Assembly: GCF_004745805.1 (NCBI RefSeq)
Contig: NZ_SRLQ01000003.1
Coordinates: forward strand, 433,384 to 497,383
Direction: 5' to 3'
Length of the DNA: 64,000 nucleotides
Source: Mycolicibacterium sp. CH28
GTDB taxonomy: Bacteria; Actinomycetota; Actinomycetes; Mycobacteriales; Mycobacteriaceae
The position numbers and the translations under genes were made by a program. The notes beneath the pieces were generated by a model. The model saw only the letters and a list, made by a program, of their open reading frames with translations. It had not been told where the DNA came from and made no database searches. Shown here in pieces: positions 8,179-16,975 of the stretch (position 1 is the stretch's first letter; each line of letters opens with the position of its first letter).

Positions 8179-10511
8179 ACGACCTTCCCCCCGGGCCATG
8201 GTCTTCCCTCCTGGTCGGCCATCAATGGCCAGGAGCTGAATCGCTCGCTCTACTTAGCCTCGCAGCCACCGCGCGCGACAACGCCCAGACAGGCTTCGAA
8301 CAATATGCCTCAACCCTCCGATCGGCCCGTCTTGGCCCGTTAGCGATGCAGGAAGGGGTGACGGCTGACGACACACGCCACACCTTTAAAGCGGGCGAAG
8401 ATCAATCTGTTGCATTGGCAGAAAAGAGCCGCACAAAGGCGAACTCATATAAATCGGCTCACGATTGGGTGTCGGATCTACGTTCCGACCTTGAGGAGAT
8501 TGCCGCAAGTGGCAATGCTCGAATTAGAGAGATTCAAGCCTCCAAGGAACCGGTGCCGATTCAAATCAATGAGATTGTCGATGTTGTAATCGAAGCTCAG
8601 ACCCAAGCCAACGCCAAAGCCGCGAATCACAGTGCCAATTTGTTTGAGGCAATCCAGAATGTTCTCGACGCTGATTCCGCCGGTCTGTCGGCTAGAGAAT
8701 TTGCGAAATTACAAGGGGCGCAACTCGATCAGGCCTGGAGTTCCCCGGACAGAGATTCAGTTCGTGACCAAATCTCGTCGTTGATCCACCGTGAGTCTGC
8801 GTCGGCGTCTCGCGACAGTGCGCCCGCGGCTGGCCTAAGCGGAGGGGCAGAAGCGTCTGGCAGCGAGCCGTCAGATCTTTCTTCCGGCACAGATGTCTCA
8901 AATCAAGGGTCAATTGCACCCGCCGGTTCGATGCAGGCTCTGAAGCAGCAGGGTGAACTCGCCCCTAGGACATCAGCGGTCGCTCCAGAACAGGGGGTTC
9001 AGCCAACCCCGTTCCGATCTGCGGCGCAGGAGGGCGTAAAAGCTCCACCAACAGGTTCCATGCCGCCCAGTGCACCGGCGAACGCAGGCTCGCTGGCTCC
9101 GGCCGCGCAAAGCGGGTCACCGACGCCACCGGGCAACACAACCGGACCTAGTACCCACCTTCCGCTGTCAGAGGGCGTACCAACCAGCGCCGTGCCTGGT
9201 ACTTCTGCAGGTGCCCTCGCTCCCACACTCGCGCCCAACGCCCAAGCAGGTGCACCTTCGCCCTCCCTCCCCTCCGTCCCCACGAACGCCCTCTCCCCCG
9301 AAGGCTTCGCACAGAACTTCAACGCAGGCAACCAAGCCGGGGCGCCGATGTCGGCCGGTACTGAAGCGCTCAGCAACACCGCGGCGCACGCCATGCAGCC
9401 GCAGGCCCCGATCCACCCGGAGGGCATGGCACCACCGCCGATGGCATCGACCACGCCCTCGGCCGCAGCGCCGCTATTCGAGACCGCCCACGCCGCAACC
9501 GCAGTCGACACCCCGCCCGTCGCTCCCCCGGCAGACGCCGCGCCGCAAGCCGTCGTCGCAGCACCGGCAGCACCGGCCGCGCCCATCATTCCCCCAACCG
9601 CTACACCGGCCGCCCCAGCCGGCCCCCTTCCCGCCTACGGCTCGGACCTCCGCCCACCCGCTGCCACCGCGCCGGCCAGCCCCGCCCCGATGCCCTCGGC
9701 CACCGCCCCCGGATCCGCTCCCGTCCACCCCTCCAACGCCAGCCCCCTGAGCCAGCCCGCCGTCGTTCGCCAGCAACCCGCGACCGCTGCCGCCGCTGCG
9801 ACACCGACCGGCCTGACCGAAAACGCCGTCGCCGCAACGGCAACCGGCGCGATGACTGGCGCCAGCGCCGCCCAGACTCGAGCCCAGCAACGCCTGCAGC
9901 GCCTCCTCGACGCCGTCGCCCGCCAAGAGCCCAAATTGCGCTGGGCCATCGCCGACCGTGACGACTCCACCACCGTCCTGACGACCGACCTTGCCAGCGG
10001 ATGGATCCCTCCGCACGTCGAAATCCCCACCGGCATAAAGCTGCTCACCCCCGGCCGGCGCAGCCGAACACTGGAAGCGCTACTCGGCGAAACTGCCCTG
10101 ACCGCTTCCTATCACCCCGGTCAGTACATCCCACCCGTCGAGGACGCCGATCCGGTCTCGATGTCCATCCGCGCCCGTGACACCACCAACGTCGACGAAT
10201 TGGGCTGGGAACTCTCACAGGCCACCAAGTGGCGCGACGGGCTGCCCCGCCTGGCGCACACCCTGGCCAAAGCCGCATCAACCGGCACGGGTTACCTGGA
10301 CTCCGAAGTCGACCTGCTGCGTGACCATCTTGGCACCGTGGCCAGGCAGGTCATAGCCAGCTATCCCGACGTCGACGCCGCACAGGTGGGCAACTGGCAG
10401 CTGCTGGCGACCATCGACGCCCTCATCAAGAACGAAAAGACCGCTGCCAATTACCACTTCGCATGGTTCCAGGCCCTGAACCTGGCACTGAAGGGGGAGG
10501 AACGCCGATGA
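8175..10511 (+). CDS. Large Pro/Ala-rich protein with DUF5632/DUF5631-like C-terminus (Rv3899c-type, ESX-associated)
   Basis: This 778-residue protein starts at the ATG inside the 8175-8178 overlap. Residues about 20-190 form a helical, coiled-coil-prone domain reminiscent of EspB/PPE-like folds. Residues about 210-560 are a low-complexity Ala/Pro/Gly/Ser linker. The C-terminal 210 residues are a folded domain with TVLTTDLASGWIPPHVEIP and TALTASYHPGQYIPP, which I associate with the DUF5632/DUF5631 family of Rv3899c near the ESX-2/CpnT region. No ESX machinery gene is in the window. Bases 8401-8460 are only 45% G+C while the linker is well over 70%, so the gene looks mosaic. Secretion is inferred. 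Confidence 0.72.
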   Translation: MNDLPPGPWSSLLVGHQWPGAESLALLSLAATARDNAQTGFEQYASTLRSARLGPLAMQEGVTADDTRHTFKAGEDQSVALAEKSRTKANSYKSAHDWVSDLRSDLEEIAASGNARIREIQASKEPVPIQINEIVDVVIEAQTQANAKAANHSANLFEAIQNVLDADSAGLSAREFAKLQGAQLDQAWSSPDRDSVRDQISSLIHRESASASRDSAPAAGLSGGAEASGSEPSDLSSGTDVSNQGSIAPAGSMQALKQQGELAPRTSAVAPEQGVQPTPFRSAAQEGVKAPPTGSMPPSAPANAGSLAPAAQSGSPTPPGNTTGPSTHLPLSEGVPTSAVPGTSAGALAPTLAPNAQAGAPSPSLPSVPTNALSPEGFAQNFNAGNQAGAPMSAGTEALSNTAAHAMQPQAPIHPEGMAPPPMASTTPSAAAPLFETAHAATAVDTPPVAPPADAAPQAVVAAPAAPAAPIIPPTATPAAPAGPLPAYGSDLRPPAATAPASPAPMPSATAPGSAPVHPSNASPLSQPAVVRQQPATAAAAATPTGLTENAVAATATGAMTGASAAQTRAQQRLQRLLDAVARQEPKLRWAIADRDDSTTVLTTDLASGWIPPHVEIPTGIKLLTPGRRSRTLEALLGETALTASYHPGQYIPPVEDADPVSMSIRARDTTNVDELGWELSQATKWRDGLPRLAHTLAKAASTGTGYLDSEVDLLRDHLGTVARQVIASYPDVDAAQVGNWQLLATIDALIKNEKTAANYHFAWFQALNLALKGEERR

Positions 10512-11470
10512 CCGGTGGTCAGCTCAACGCAAGCCCGTCCGACTATCTGGCCGCAAACGGCATGAATGTGCCACCGCCGCCCATCACCTCGGATCCGCTG
10601 GTCGCCGGCGCGGTGCCCATCGAACAGCTGCTGCGAGTCCTCGGCCTGGCCGCCAACCTCGGCGACCCCAAGGACAACAGTGAGAGCATCGAGGAGCACG
10701 CCAAGCGTGATTCCAAGACCGCCGAGGCGGCGGCCAAGTTCCCAGCCCAGGACGAGCAGGCCACCGCCGAGATGAAGGGCGTCGCCGGCCAAGGTGACGC
10801 CTCTCAGATGGCACAACAGCTTCCGCAGATGATGTCCGGCATCGCCGGCGCGTTGTCCGGGGCGATGGGCGGCGCGCTACAACCGCTGGCCCAGATCCCC
10901 CAGCAAGTCGCTCAGGGTGCACAACAGGCCATGCAGACCGGAATGGGCATGATGCAACAAGCCGGCGGGGCGACGGCACAACTCGACAAAGCGAGCCTGT
11001 CCGACCCGCTCGGCGAATTCGGTGCAACTCCAGGCGAATTCGGTGCAGAGGGTGGCGGATCAGCCGGTGGGGGCGGCGGAATCGGCGGCACCACGCCGAT
11101 GTCCATGCTGGGTCCCCCACCAGTTCCCTCCGCCGGCACCTCACCGTCTTCGGCACCGACGATGGCTACCCCGCCGGCGAAGATGGCCACACCTGGCGCC
11201 ACTCCGACTGCGGGCATGGGTGGGATGCCGATGATTCCGCCGGGCGCTATGCACGGCGCAGGCGGGTCGGAGAAGGACGCCAAGGCCGATACCAAGCGGG
11301 TGTCTGTACCAACCGTGAAGAACGGGGCACCCGTTCAGGGACGGATCACCACGCCACCACCAGCACCGCAGGTCACCAAGAGAGTCGACGGCAAGCCGGT
11401 GGCTACCAAACGCATCATCGTGCCCAATAGCAAGCCAGTCGACGAGGACCCCGCCGACCCGAAATCCTGA
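10508..11470 (+). CDS. Met/Gln/Gly/Pro-rich protein, third gene of the ESX-associated-type operon
   Basis: The ATG at 10508 overlaps the previous stop (ATGA) and has a strong Shine-Dalgarno GGGGGAGG at 10493-10500. The 320-residue product has a helical N-terminal region (20-100), a Met/Gln/Gly-rich amphipathic stretch (about 100-160: QMMSGIAGALSGAMGGALQP), a Gly/Pro/Ser/Thr-rich linker (170-260) and a basic tail with two similar KR[VI] segments. It resembles Ala/Gly-rich ESX-associated proteins by composition, but I cannot assign a family. Coupled translation suggests it works with the preceding two proteins. It is convergent with the phosphoesterase at 11472. Confidence 0.72.
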   Translation: MTGGQLNASPSDYLAANGMNVPPPPITSDPLVAGAVPIEQLLRVLGLAANLGDPKDNSESIEEHAKRDSKTAEAAAKFPAQDEQATAEMKGVAGQGDASQMAQQLPQMMSGIAGALSGAMGGALQPLAQIPQQVAQGAQQAMQTGMGMMQQAGGATAQLDKASLSDPLGEFGATPGEFGAEGGGSAGGGGGIGGTTPMSMLGPPPVPSAGTSPSSAPTMATPPAKMATPGATPTAGMGGMPMIPPGAMHGAGGSEKDAKADTKRVSVPTVKNGAPVQGRITTPPPAPQVTKRVDGKPVATKRIIVPNSKPVDEDPADPKS

Positions 11471-11471
11471 T

Positions 11472-13538
11472 CTACGTCCAGAATTCGTTCATCGGCTGGG
11501 CGTAGGCGTCGTTCTTGGTCAAGGACCCCACTCCCAGTGAATCCTCGATGGTGCGTTGCAAGCTGTAGTGGTTGTAGTAGTCAGTGGCGACGAACGCGCC
11601 ACCGCGCATTCCAGCGTCGATGGCCGCCTGGTTGGGGATGACCACCATCACAATGTGGTTGCCCTCGTTGCCGATTCCCCACGAGATGTTGTTGTAGTCC
11701 TCGTCGAAGGTGAGGAACACCGCGGTCTTCTCATTCGACGTCCACAGCGCAGAATTGAAAATAGTCGACATCTGCTGCTGCATGAACTCGTCGCCCGCCT
11801 TCACGTTGTACTGGTGGGTCGTCAACTGACTGAGCGCGAAATGGGCAATGCCGCTGAGATTGCTGATCGGCCCCTCCATATTGGAAGACTCGTCGGCAGC
11901 CATCCACACGAAATTGGCTACGCTGGACGGGTTTTGGAAGTCGGTAGCCATCTGCGAGATGTCACGGATCTGCGAATTGACCAGTGCCTGGTTGTTGTAA
12001 ATGTCTTGGAAAGCCAGGAATGGTGTGCGGTCGGTCGGCGAGCTGTAGCCGCCGCCTCCCTGCTGATAGGCCGCCCACGACTTACCGCTGTTGTCGAGTT
12101 CGGTAGCCAGGTTCGGTTCGTTGAAGCAATCCGCGGCGCAGTTGTAGTTCACCCCGAAATCCGACCCGCCGAGGATCGGATAGTAATTCGGGTCGCTGGG
12201 ATGCGTTAGCGCGTAGTAGTTCTGCGCATAACCGTAGGCATTGATGAGTGAGTTGATATACGGAGCGTTGGGACTTCCGACGATGTCCCCCACCCCGTGG
12301 TTCTCCATGTAAACCATGATCACGTGGTCCAGCGAGCCGACGTCCGACACCGGCGGCGTCGGGGCGGGTGCGGCCGGCAACGGCTCGGCCACCGTGAATG
12401 AGACGTTATCGGCGTAGGCGTTGTTGTAGTTGCCCAGCAATGGGTTGCAGTCGTTGAAGGTCACGACCACCTGCGCGCTACGCGTTCCCACCGGGATCAC
12501 CCCGGAGGTCTGCCGTTCCTGCAGCCCGGTCTGCAGCCAACGATCCAGCGCCGTGACGGCGCCAATCTGGGCGCTACCGAGATAGGCCTTGTTCGCGTCG
12601 AGGAAGTTCACCTTGACCGTGACGTTGGACGGATCCAGCAGGTAACCGCCCAAGTAGCCACTGAGGTCATAGGCGACACCGCCCGGCGTGGTGTCGATCT
12701 GACCACCGATGGTACTGAGGTCGACGACCTGGCTCAACGACGACGTCGCGACATTCCCACCGCCGAAGAACTGGTTACCGCCGCCGGGAACTGCCGTGCT
12801 CGGGAAGCTCAGGCACGACGGCAATGTGGGGCCCTCCGCACCGAACAACCCGGGCAGACGGCGCAAGGTGCCGTACTGGATCACCGTCGGCGTCCCCGTT
12901 ACGGTCCAGCCGGGGATGGTCACCGAGCTGTAGCCCGACAACGACGGGTCACCGAACTCGGCGCCCGCGTTGACCAGCAGATTGCCGCTCATGACGACGC
13001 TGCTGTTCGTGGTAACGACGGCCGCCGTGCCCGGTTTCAAGGCGGCGCCGATTTCACGGCGCACCTCCTCGGCCAGCGCCGCGAACAACGCCGGAGACGG
13101 CGGCGGCAGCTGCGGACCATGCGATATCAGCTGCCGCAGCGCGTCGGCCAATCCCGCCGCCACCCGGGTCAAGGTTCCCGACACCTCGGCAGGGACGGCC
13201 ACTCGGACGGCCGCGACCGCTGGCACACTCGTGTCAACCGACGTGCCAGCCGGTAGAGAGGCCACCGCCGGCGTCGTGGTGGTGGATCCGGAGTTCGTCG
13301 CCGCACTCACCGTTGAACTCGGCGCATTCACAGTCGCTTTGCTCTGTGCTGCGGCGCTGTGCACATTCGCGGGCTTGCGGGCGCCAGGCGAACCATGGTC
13401 ACCGGAGGTCCGCGAATGCCCGGTCCCCGAGCTGGGCGTTGCATTCCCGATCGCCGGCGTTGCCGTCGCCACCGCCATTCCGACCCCGAGGGCCACGGCC
13501 AACCCTCCGACCCGACCCACATACCCGGCGCACCCCAT
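11472..13538 (-). CDS. Exported phosphoesterase (phospholipase C/acid phosphatase superfamily)
   Basis: The start chosen is the ATG at 13538, preceded by AAGGGAG and followed at once by a signal sequence (MGCAGYVGRVGGLAVALGVG); this gives 688 residues. After a Ser/Thr/Ala-rich stretch (to about 110) comes a beta-sandwich, carbohydrate-binding-like segment (about 180-370: NLLVNAGAEFGDPSLSGYSS). From about 400 to the end is a PF04185-type phosphoesterase domain starting LDHVIMVYMENHGVGDI, where the E-N-H motif provides metal ligands, and later TFDEDYNN. Members hydrolyse phospholipids or phosphomonoesters outside the cell. The substrate is unknown; the carbohydrate-binding-like insert suggests a cell-surface or polysaccharide target. 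It is divergent from the PAP2/DAGK gene. Confidence 0.82.
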   Translation of the reverse strand: MGCAGYVGRVGGLAVALGVGMAVATATPAIGNATPSSGTGHSRTSGDHGSPGARKPANVHSAAAQSKATVNAPSSTVSAATNSGSTTTTPAVASLPAGTSVDTSVPAVAAVRVAVPAEVSGTLTRVAAGLADALRQLISHGPQLPPPSPALFAALAEEVRREIGAALKPGTAAVVTTNSSVVMSGNLLVNAGAEFGDPSLSGYSSVTIPGWTVTGTPTVIQYGTLRRLPGLFGAEGPTLPSCLSFPSTAVPGGGNQFFGGGNVATSSLSQVVDLSTIGGQIDTTPGGVAYDLSGYLGGYLLDPSNVTVKVNFLDANKAYLGSAQIGAVTALDRWLQTGLQERQTSGVIPVGTRSAQVVVTFNDCNPLLGNYNNAYADNVSFTVAEPLPAAPAPTPPVSDVGSLDHVIMVYMENHGVGDIVGSPNAPYINSLINAYGYAQNYYALTHPSDPNYYPILGGSDFGVNYNCAADCFNEPNLATELDNSGKSWAAYQQGGGGYSSPTDRTPFLAFQDIYNNQALVNSQIRDISQMATDFQNPSSVANFVWMAADESSNMEGPISNLSGIAHFALSQLTTHQYNVKAGDEFMQQQMSTIFNSALWTSNEKTAVFLTFDEDYNNISWGIGNEGNHIVMVVIPNQAAIDAGMRGGAFVATDYYNHYSLQRTIEDSLGVGSLTKNDAYAQPMNEFWT

Positions 13539-13648
13539 GACAGCTCCCTTCACCCAAAAACATGCCAAAGCGATTCGACACCCGGAGAGCCAGGCGGGAC
13601 AGCAAAATTGACAACCCCGTCGATGAGCGGCACCGCTACGTTGGATCG

Positions 13649-15139
13649 ATGACACCGCGAAGCTTGTTCGAGGGCCGGGGCATCCGTGAGATCACAAGCG
13701 GGCTGGGCACGCTGGATCGCGAAGTGTTCGAGGCCGTCGCCGAGTCACCGAGCCTGCTGCTGGACAAGGCGATGCCCGTTTTGACCCACGCCGCCGACCA
13801 CTCGAAGCTGTGGTTCGCGATCGCCGCCGCCCTCGCGGCGACGGGTTCGCCATCAGCGCGTCGCGGTGCCGGTCGCGGGGTGGTCACGCTTGCGGTAACC
13901 AGCCTGGTGACCAACCAGTTCGCCAAGCGGGTGTGGACACGACCGCGTCCCGACGGAATGCTAGTGCCGTTCGTGCGCCGAGCCCGCCGGCTGCCGACGT
14001 CGAACTCGCTGCCCTCCGGGCATTCGGCCAGCGCCGCCGCGTTCGCAATCGGGGTGGGCCTGGAAAGCCCGCCGCTCGGGCTGGGCCTGGCACTACTGGC
14101 CGGGCTGGTCGGTCTATCCCGGGTGGCCACCGGGGCGCACTACCCCGGCGACGTTATCGCCGGTTTCGGCATCGGGGCGGCCATCGCGGTGCTGGGCGGA
14201 AAGCTGGTGCCGCCGATCGTGCCGGCCAAACTCTCCTCGACCGAGCCGCTTCACCTCGACGCGCCCAAACGTCCCGACGGCGCCGGGGTCGTCTTGGTGG
14301 TGAACCCCGCCTCCGGCAGCGGCAACGGGGCACGGGTCGTCGACGAGGTCCGGCAGAAACTTCCCAAGACCGAGATCATCGAGCTCGGCCCCGACGACGA
14401 TCCGGAGACCGTGCTGCGGGCCGCGGCCGAACGCGCCGAGGTACTTGGCGTGGGCGGCGGCGACGGGACGGTGTCGTGCGCGGCCGGTGTGGCCCTGTCC
14501 GCGGGCCTGCCGCTGGCGGTCTTCCCTGCCGGGACGTTCAACCACTTCGCCAAGGACATTGGTTGCGAAACCGTCGAGCGCACCGTCACGGCGATCCGGT
14601 CGGGCAGCGTCTCCTGCGTCGACCTGGTGTGCCTCAACGACGACCAGACGGTGATCAACACCGCCAGCATCGGCGCCTACCCGCAGTTCGTCCGAACCCG
14701 GGAACAGCTCGAGCACAGGATCGGCAAACCGTTGGCGGGGTTGTACGCAATGCTGCACACGCTGCGCAAAGAGCGGCCGGTGCGGATCCGTTACGACAAC
14801 AAGACGCTGCAGACATCGCTGTTCTTCCTGGGTAACTCGGTGTACTTGCCGTCGGGCTTCGCCCCCGCGCGGCGTACCCGGATGGACGACGGGCTCATCG
14901 ATGTCCGCATCCTGGAGACCGGCCGGCGCCTGAGCCGGTTACGCATCCTTACCGCGCTCGCGCTCGGACGGCTGGAACGCAGCCCGCTCTACCACGAGCT
15001 GCAGGTGCCCGAATTCTCCTTCGAGTCGGTCGACGGCCCGACCCCCCTTGCCCACGACGGCGAGGTGGGCAAGGCCTACCAGCGGGCCAGTTTCACCGCG
15101 CGGTATCGAGCTCTGCCGGTGTTTCGGCCGCTGAGGTGA
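13649..15139 (+). CDS. PAP2 phosphatase-diacylglycerol kinase fusion protein
   Basis: This 496-residue protein fuses two lipid enzymes. Residues about 35-195 are a membrane PAP2 phosphatase with all three motifs: KRVWTRPRP, PSGHS and SRVATGAHYPGD. Residues about 210-496 are a DAGK catalytic domain with the nucleotide-binding motif GVGGGDGTV and FPAGTFNHFAKDIG. It could dephosphorylate phosphatidate or polyprenyl-PP and also phosphorylate a lipid such as diacylglycerol. ATG 13649 was chosen because a -10-like TACGTT (13637-13642) lies 7 bases before it, which would suit a leaderless mRNA. The gene overlaps the convergent PAP2 gene by 47 bases. Confidence 0.9.
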   Translation: MTPRSLFEGRGIREITSGLGTLDREVFEAVAESPSLLLDKAMPVLTHAADHSKLWFAIAAALAATGSPSARRGAGRGVVTLAVTSLVTNQFAKRVWTRPRPDGMLVPFVRRARRLPTSNSLPSGHSASAAAFAIGVGLESPPLGLGLALLAGLVGLSRVATGAHYPGDVIAGFGIGAAIAVLGGKLVPPIVPAKLSSTEPLHLDAPKRPDGAGVVLVVNPASGSGNGARVVDEVRQKLPKTEIIELGPDDDPETVLRAAAERAEVLGVGGGDGTVSCAAGVALSAGLPLAVFPAGTFNHFAKDIGCETVERTVTAIRSGSVSCVDLVCLNDDQTVINTASIGAYPQFVRTREQLEHRIGKPLAGLYAMLHTLRKERPVRIRYDNKTLQTSLFFLGNSVYLPSGFAPARRTRMDDGLIDVRILETGRRLSRLRILTALALGRLERSPLYHELQVPEFSFESVDGPTPLAHDGEVGKAYQRASFTARYRALPVFRPLR

Positions 15140-15761
15140 CCGGTCGCGGTGGCGCGAGCCGCACGCAAAACAGGTAGTAGAGAAACCCCAGAGCCCACCC
15201 GGCCAGAACATCGGACGGATGGTGGACGTTGAGCACGACCCTCGCCACTCCGACCAACACAATCAGCGCGATGCTGAGAACCGTCACCGGCAGCCGTAAC
15301 CCTGCAGCGAGGTAAGGCCACAGCACCGTCAACAGGGCCAACACCCCGACCATCACGCCAAGGGCATGCCCAGACGGAAACGATGTCGAAGCTGCATGCG
15401 CCAGCGCCGTATCGGGGCGCGGCCGATCGGCGACCGCCTTGGCCGCCAGCGTGACCAGGCCGCTCAGTTCCACGCTGACGACCAGGAACAGCGCCGTCTG
15501 CAGATTGCGGCGCACCAGTGCCGCGATGATCAGTACCAAGGCGATGATGCGAAATGCACTCGGCCCGAACACGATGCTGAACGTCACCCAGAACGACACC
15601 CAACCGGGCCGCGTCGCGGCGACATCGTGAAATCGCTGTAGCAGGAGATTGTCGACGTCATCGAGCCAAGCCCAGTTTTCGGTGTATCCCAACCACATCG
15701 CCACGTACACCAGCGCGGCAGCCACAACCGCCGCGACCAGCCAGGATTTCCTCGATTCCAT
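15093..15761 (-). CDS. PAP2-family integral membrane phosphatase, Rv0308-like
   Basis: This 222-residue membrane protein has about six helices and a complete PAP2 triad: KAVADRPRP, SFPSGHALG and ARVVLNVHHPSDVLAG. It should remove phosphate from a lipid such as undecaprenyl/decaprenyl pyrophosphate or phosphatidate at the membrane face. An Rv0308-like PAP2 gene near an Rv0309-like gene (6730) matches the M. tuberculosis neighbourhood. Its 3' end overlaps that of the PAP2/DAGK fusion by 47 bases, an unusually long coding-coding convergent overlap. The ATG at 15761 follows no clear Shine-Dalgarno. Confidence 0.88.
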   Translation of the reverse strand: MESRKSWLVAAVVAAALVYVAMWLGYTENWAWLDDVDNLLLQRFHDVAATRPGWVSFWVTFSIVFGPSAFRIIALVLIIAALVRRNLQTALFLVVSVELSGLVTLAAKAVADRPRPDTALAHAASTSFPSGHALGVMVGVLALLTVLWPYLAAGLRLPVTVLSIALIVLVGVARVVLNVHHPSDVLAGWALGFLYYLFCVRLAPPRPVTSAAETPAELDTAR

Positions 15762-16090
15762 CCCTTCTTACCTACCACGACAATCTGGCACCATCGCCAG
15801 CGGCAGAACGATTTGGGATGTCGGCGTCGCGGTATTCCGACCATGGCTTGTGCCCGCCTCGCAGCGACAACCCCGTTGGGCGAACCGGCATTGTCGCGCA
15901 GAGGCGGGCAAAACGTCAGCCCCTTCCAAACCCATACGCATCGGGCAGATGTGACCCATAGTGCGCCGGAGACAAGAATCTCAGCCGTCGAGAACCCTTG
16001 CGCCGGGCGCCGAATGCGGGCACGGCCCTGGACACCCGAACCAGTCCTAGCGCGACAGGCCGACCGGCGCTCCGATGGGTGGATCGATCG
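15762..16090. other. 329-bp intergenic stretch without a supported gene
   Basis: It lies between the PAP2 start (15761, minus) and the end of tam (16091, minus). Open frames here have poor codon bias and no start with a ribosome binding site. I see no tRNA, terminator with U-tract or strong palindrome; it presumably holds the PAP2 promoter. Confidence 0.6.
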
Positions 16091-16882
16091 CTATCGCGCC
16101 GACGCCGAAGGCGACGGACTGCCCACCTGAGCGACCACGAAGATGCGACGGAACGGGAAATAGGTGCGCCCGTCCGGCCGGGCCGGGTAGGCCGCGTCGA
16201 GCAGCGGAATCAGCTCGGCCCGGAACTGCTGCCACTGGTCGTCGGTCAACTGGTCGCGGACCGGAGTCAGCGCCGTTCCGGTGATCCAGTTCAGTACCGG
16301 TTGCGCTCCGGTGAGTTCATGGATGTAGGTGGTTTCCCAGGCATCAACGCGGCAGCCCGCGTCGGTCAGCAGCTCGGCGTATCGGGTCGGCGTCTCGACC
16401 ACGTCGGCGGTACGGAAGGCGAAGTCGCCCAGAATGTTCGACCACGGCTGTTGATCGGCCAGCTGGCGCAGCGCGACGTGGGACGGAGCGTCGAAGTTGC
16501 CGGGGACCTGAACGGCGATCCACGCGCCCGGCTCCAGCAACTCCGCCCAGCGCACCATCAACTCGGGGTGACCGGGGATCCATTGCAGCGCCGCATTGCT
16601 GAGCACCACGTCGGTCCCGGGCCGGGGCGTCCAGGCGCCGATGTCGCCCAACCGAGCGTCGATACCGCGCTCACGTGCCGCGGCGACCATCTCCGGCGAG
16701 TTGTCCACAGCCTCCAGCGCCGCCTGCGGCCAGCGGCTGGCCAACTGTTCGGTGAGGTTGCCAGGGCCGCAGCCCAGATCGGCCACCCGTCGGGGTTCGT
16801 CGGCCCCGACCCGCGCCAGAAGGTCGAAAAACGGCCGACCACGTTGGTCGGCGAAGGCAAGATAGGTCTGCGGATTCCACAT
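16091..16882 (-). CDS. tam: Trans-aconitate 2-methyltransferase
   Basis: This 263-residue class I methyltransferase has the SAM-binding motif [15 protein letters not shown] (33-47), motif II DNSPEM and motif [17 protein letters not shown], the last characteristic of Tam. It methylates trans-aconitate, an inhibitory isomer formed from cis-aconitate, at the expense of SAM. The N-terminus [20 protein letters not shown] matches Tam proteins such as Rv0294 as I recall them. The gene stands alone between a 329-bp spacer and the divergent GT39 gene. Confidence 0.9.
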   Translation of the reverse strand: MWNPQTYLAFADQRGRPFFDLLARVGADEPRRVADLGCGPGNLTEQLASRWPQAALEAVDNSPEMVAAARERGIDARLGDIGAWTPRPGTDVVLSNAALQWIPGHPELMVRWAELLEPGAWIAVQVPGNFDAPSHVALRQLADQQPWSNILGDFAFRTADVVETPTRYAELLTDAGCRVDAWETTYIHELTGAQPVLNWITGTALTPVRDQLTDDQWQQFRAELIPLLDAAYPARPDGRTYFPFRRIFVVAQVGSPSPSASAR

Positions 16883-16975
16883 ATCGCCACTTCACCACAG
16901 GCTCGCTGATCATGAAATGCACAGCTGTTTCCCAGCTCGGAGAACGCGCTCCCATCAGCACCTTCATGCACCGTT

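Noticed and set aside
8999..10016. Long Gly/Ala/Arg-rich minus-strand open frames opposite the Pro/Ala-rich linker
   Set aside because: They mirror the repetitive GCC/CCG codons of the real gene; no start with a ribosome binding site, no recognisable domain. A PE/PGRS-like reading is an artefact.
13608..13613. TTGACA as -35 element for the PAP2/DAGK gene
   Set aside because: The only -10-like hexamer (13637-13642) is 23 bases away, too far for a normal sigma-A promoter; the -10 alone with leaderless start is more plausible.
15998..16909. 303-codon plus-strand frame opposite tam
   Set aside because: Antisense to a complete methyltransferase with all SAM motifs; composition is that of a GC-rich shadow frame.
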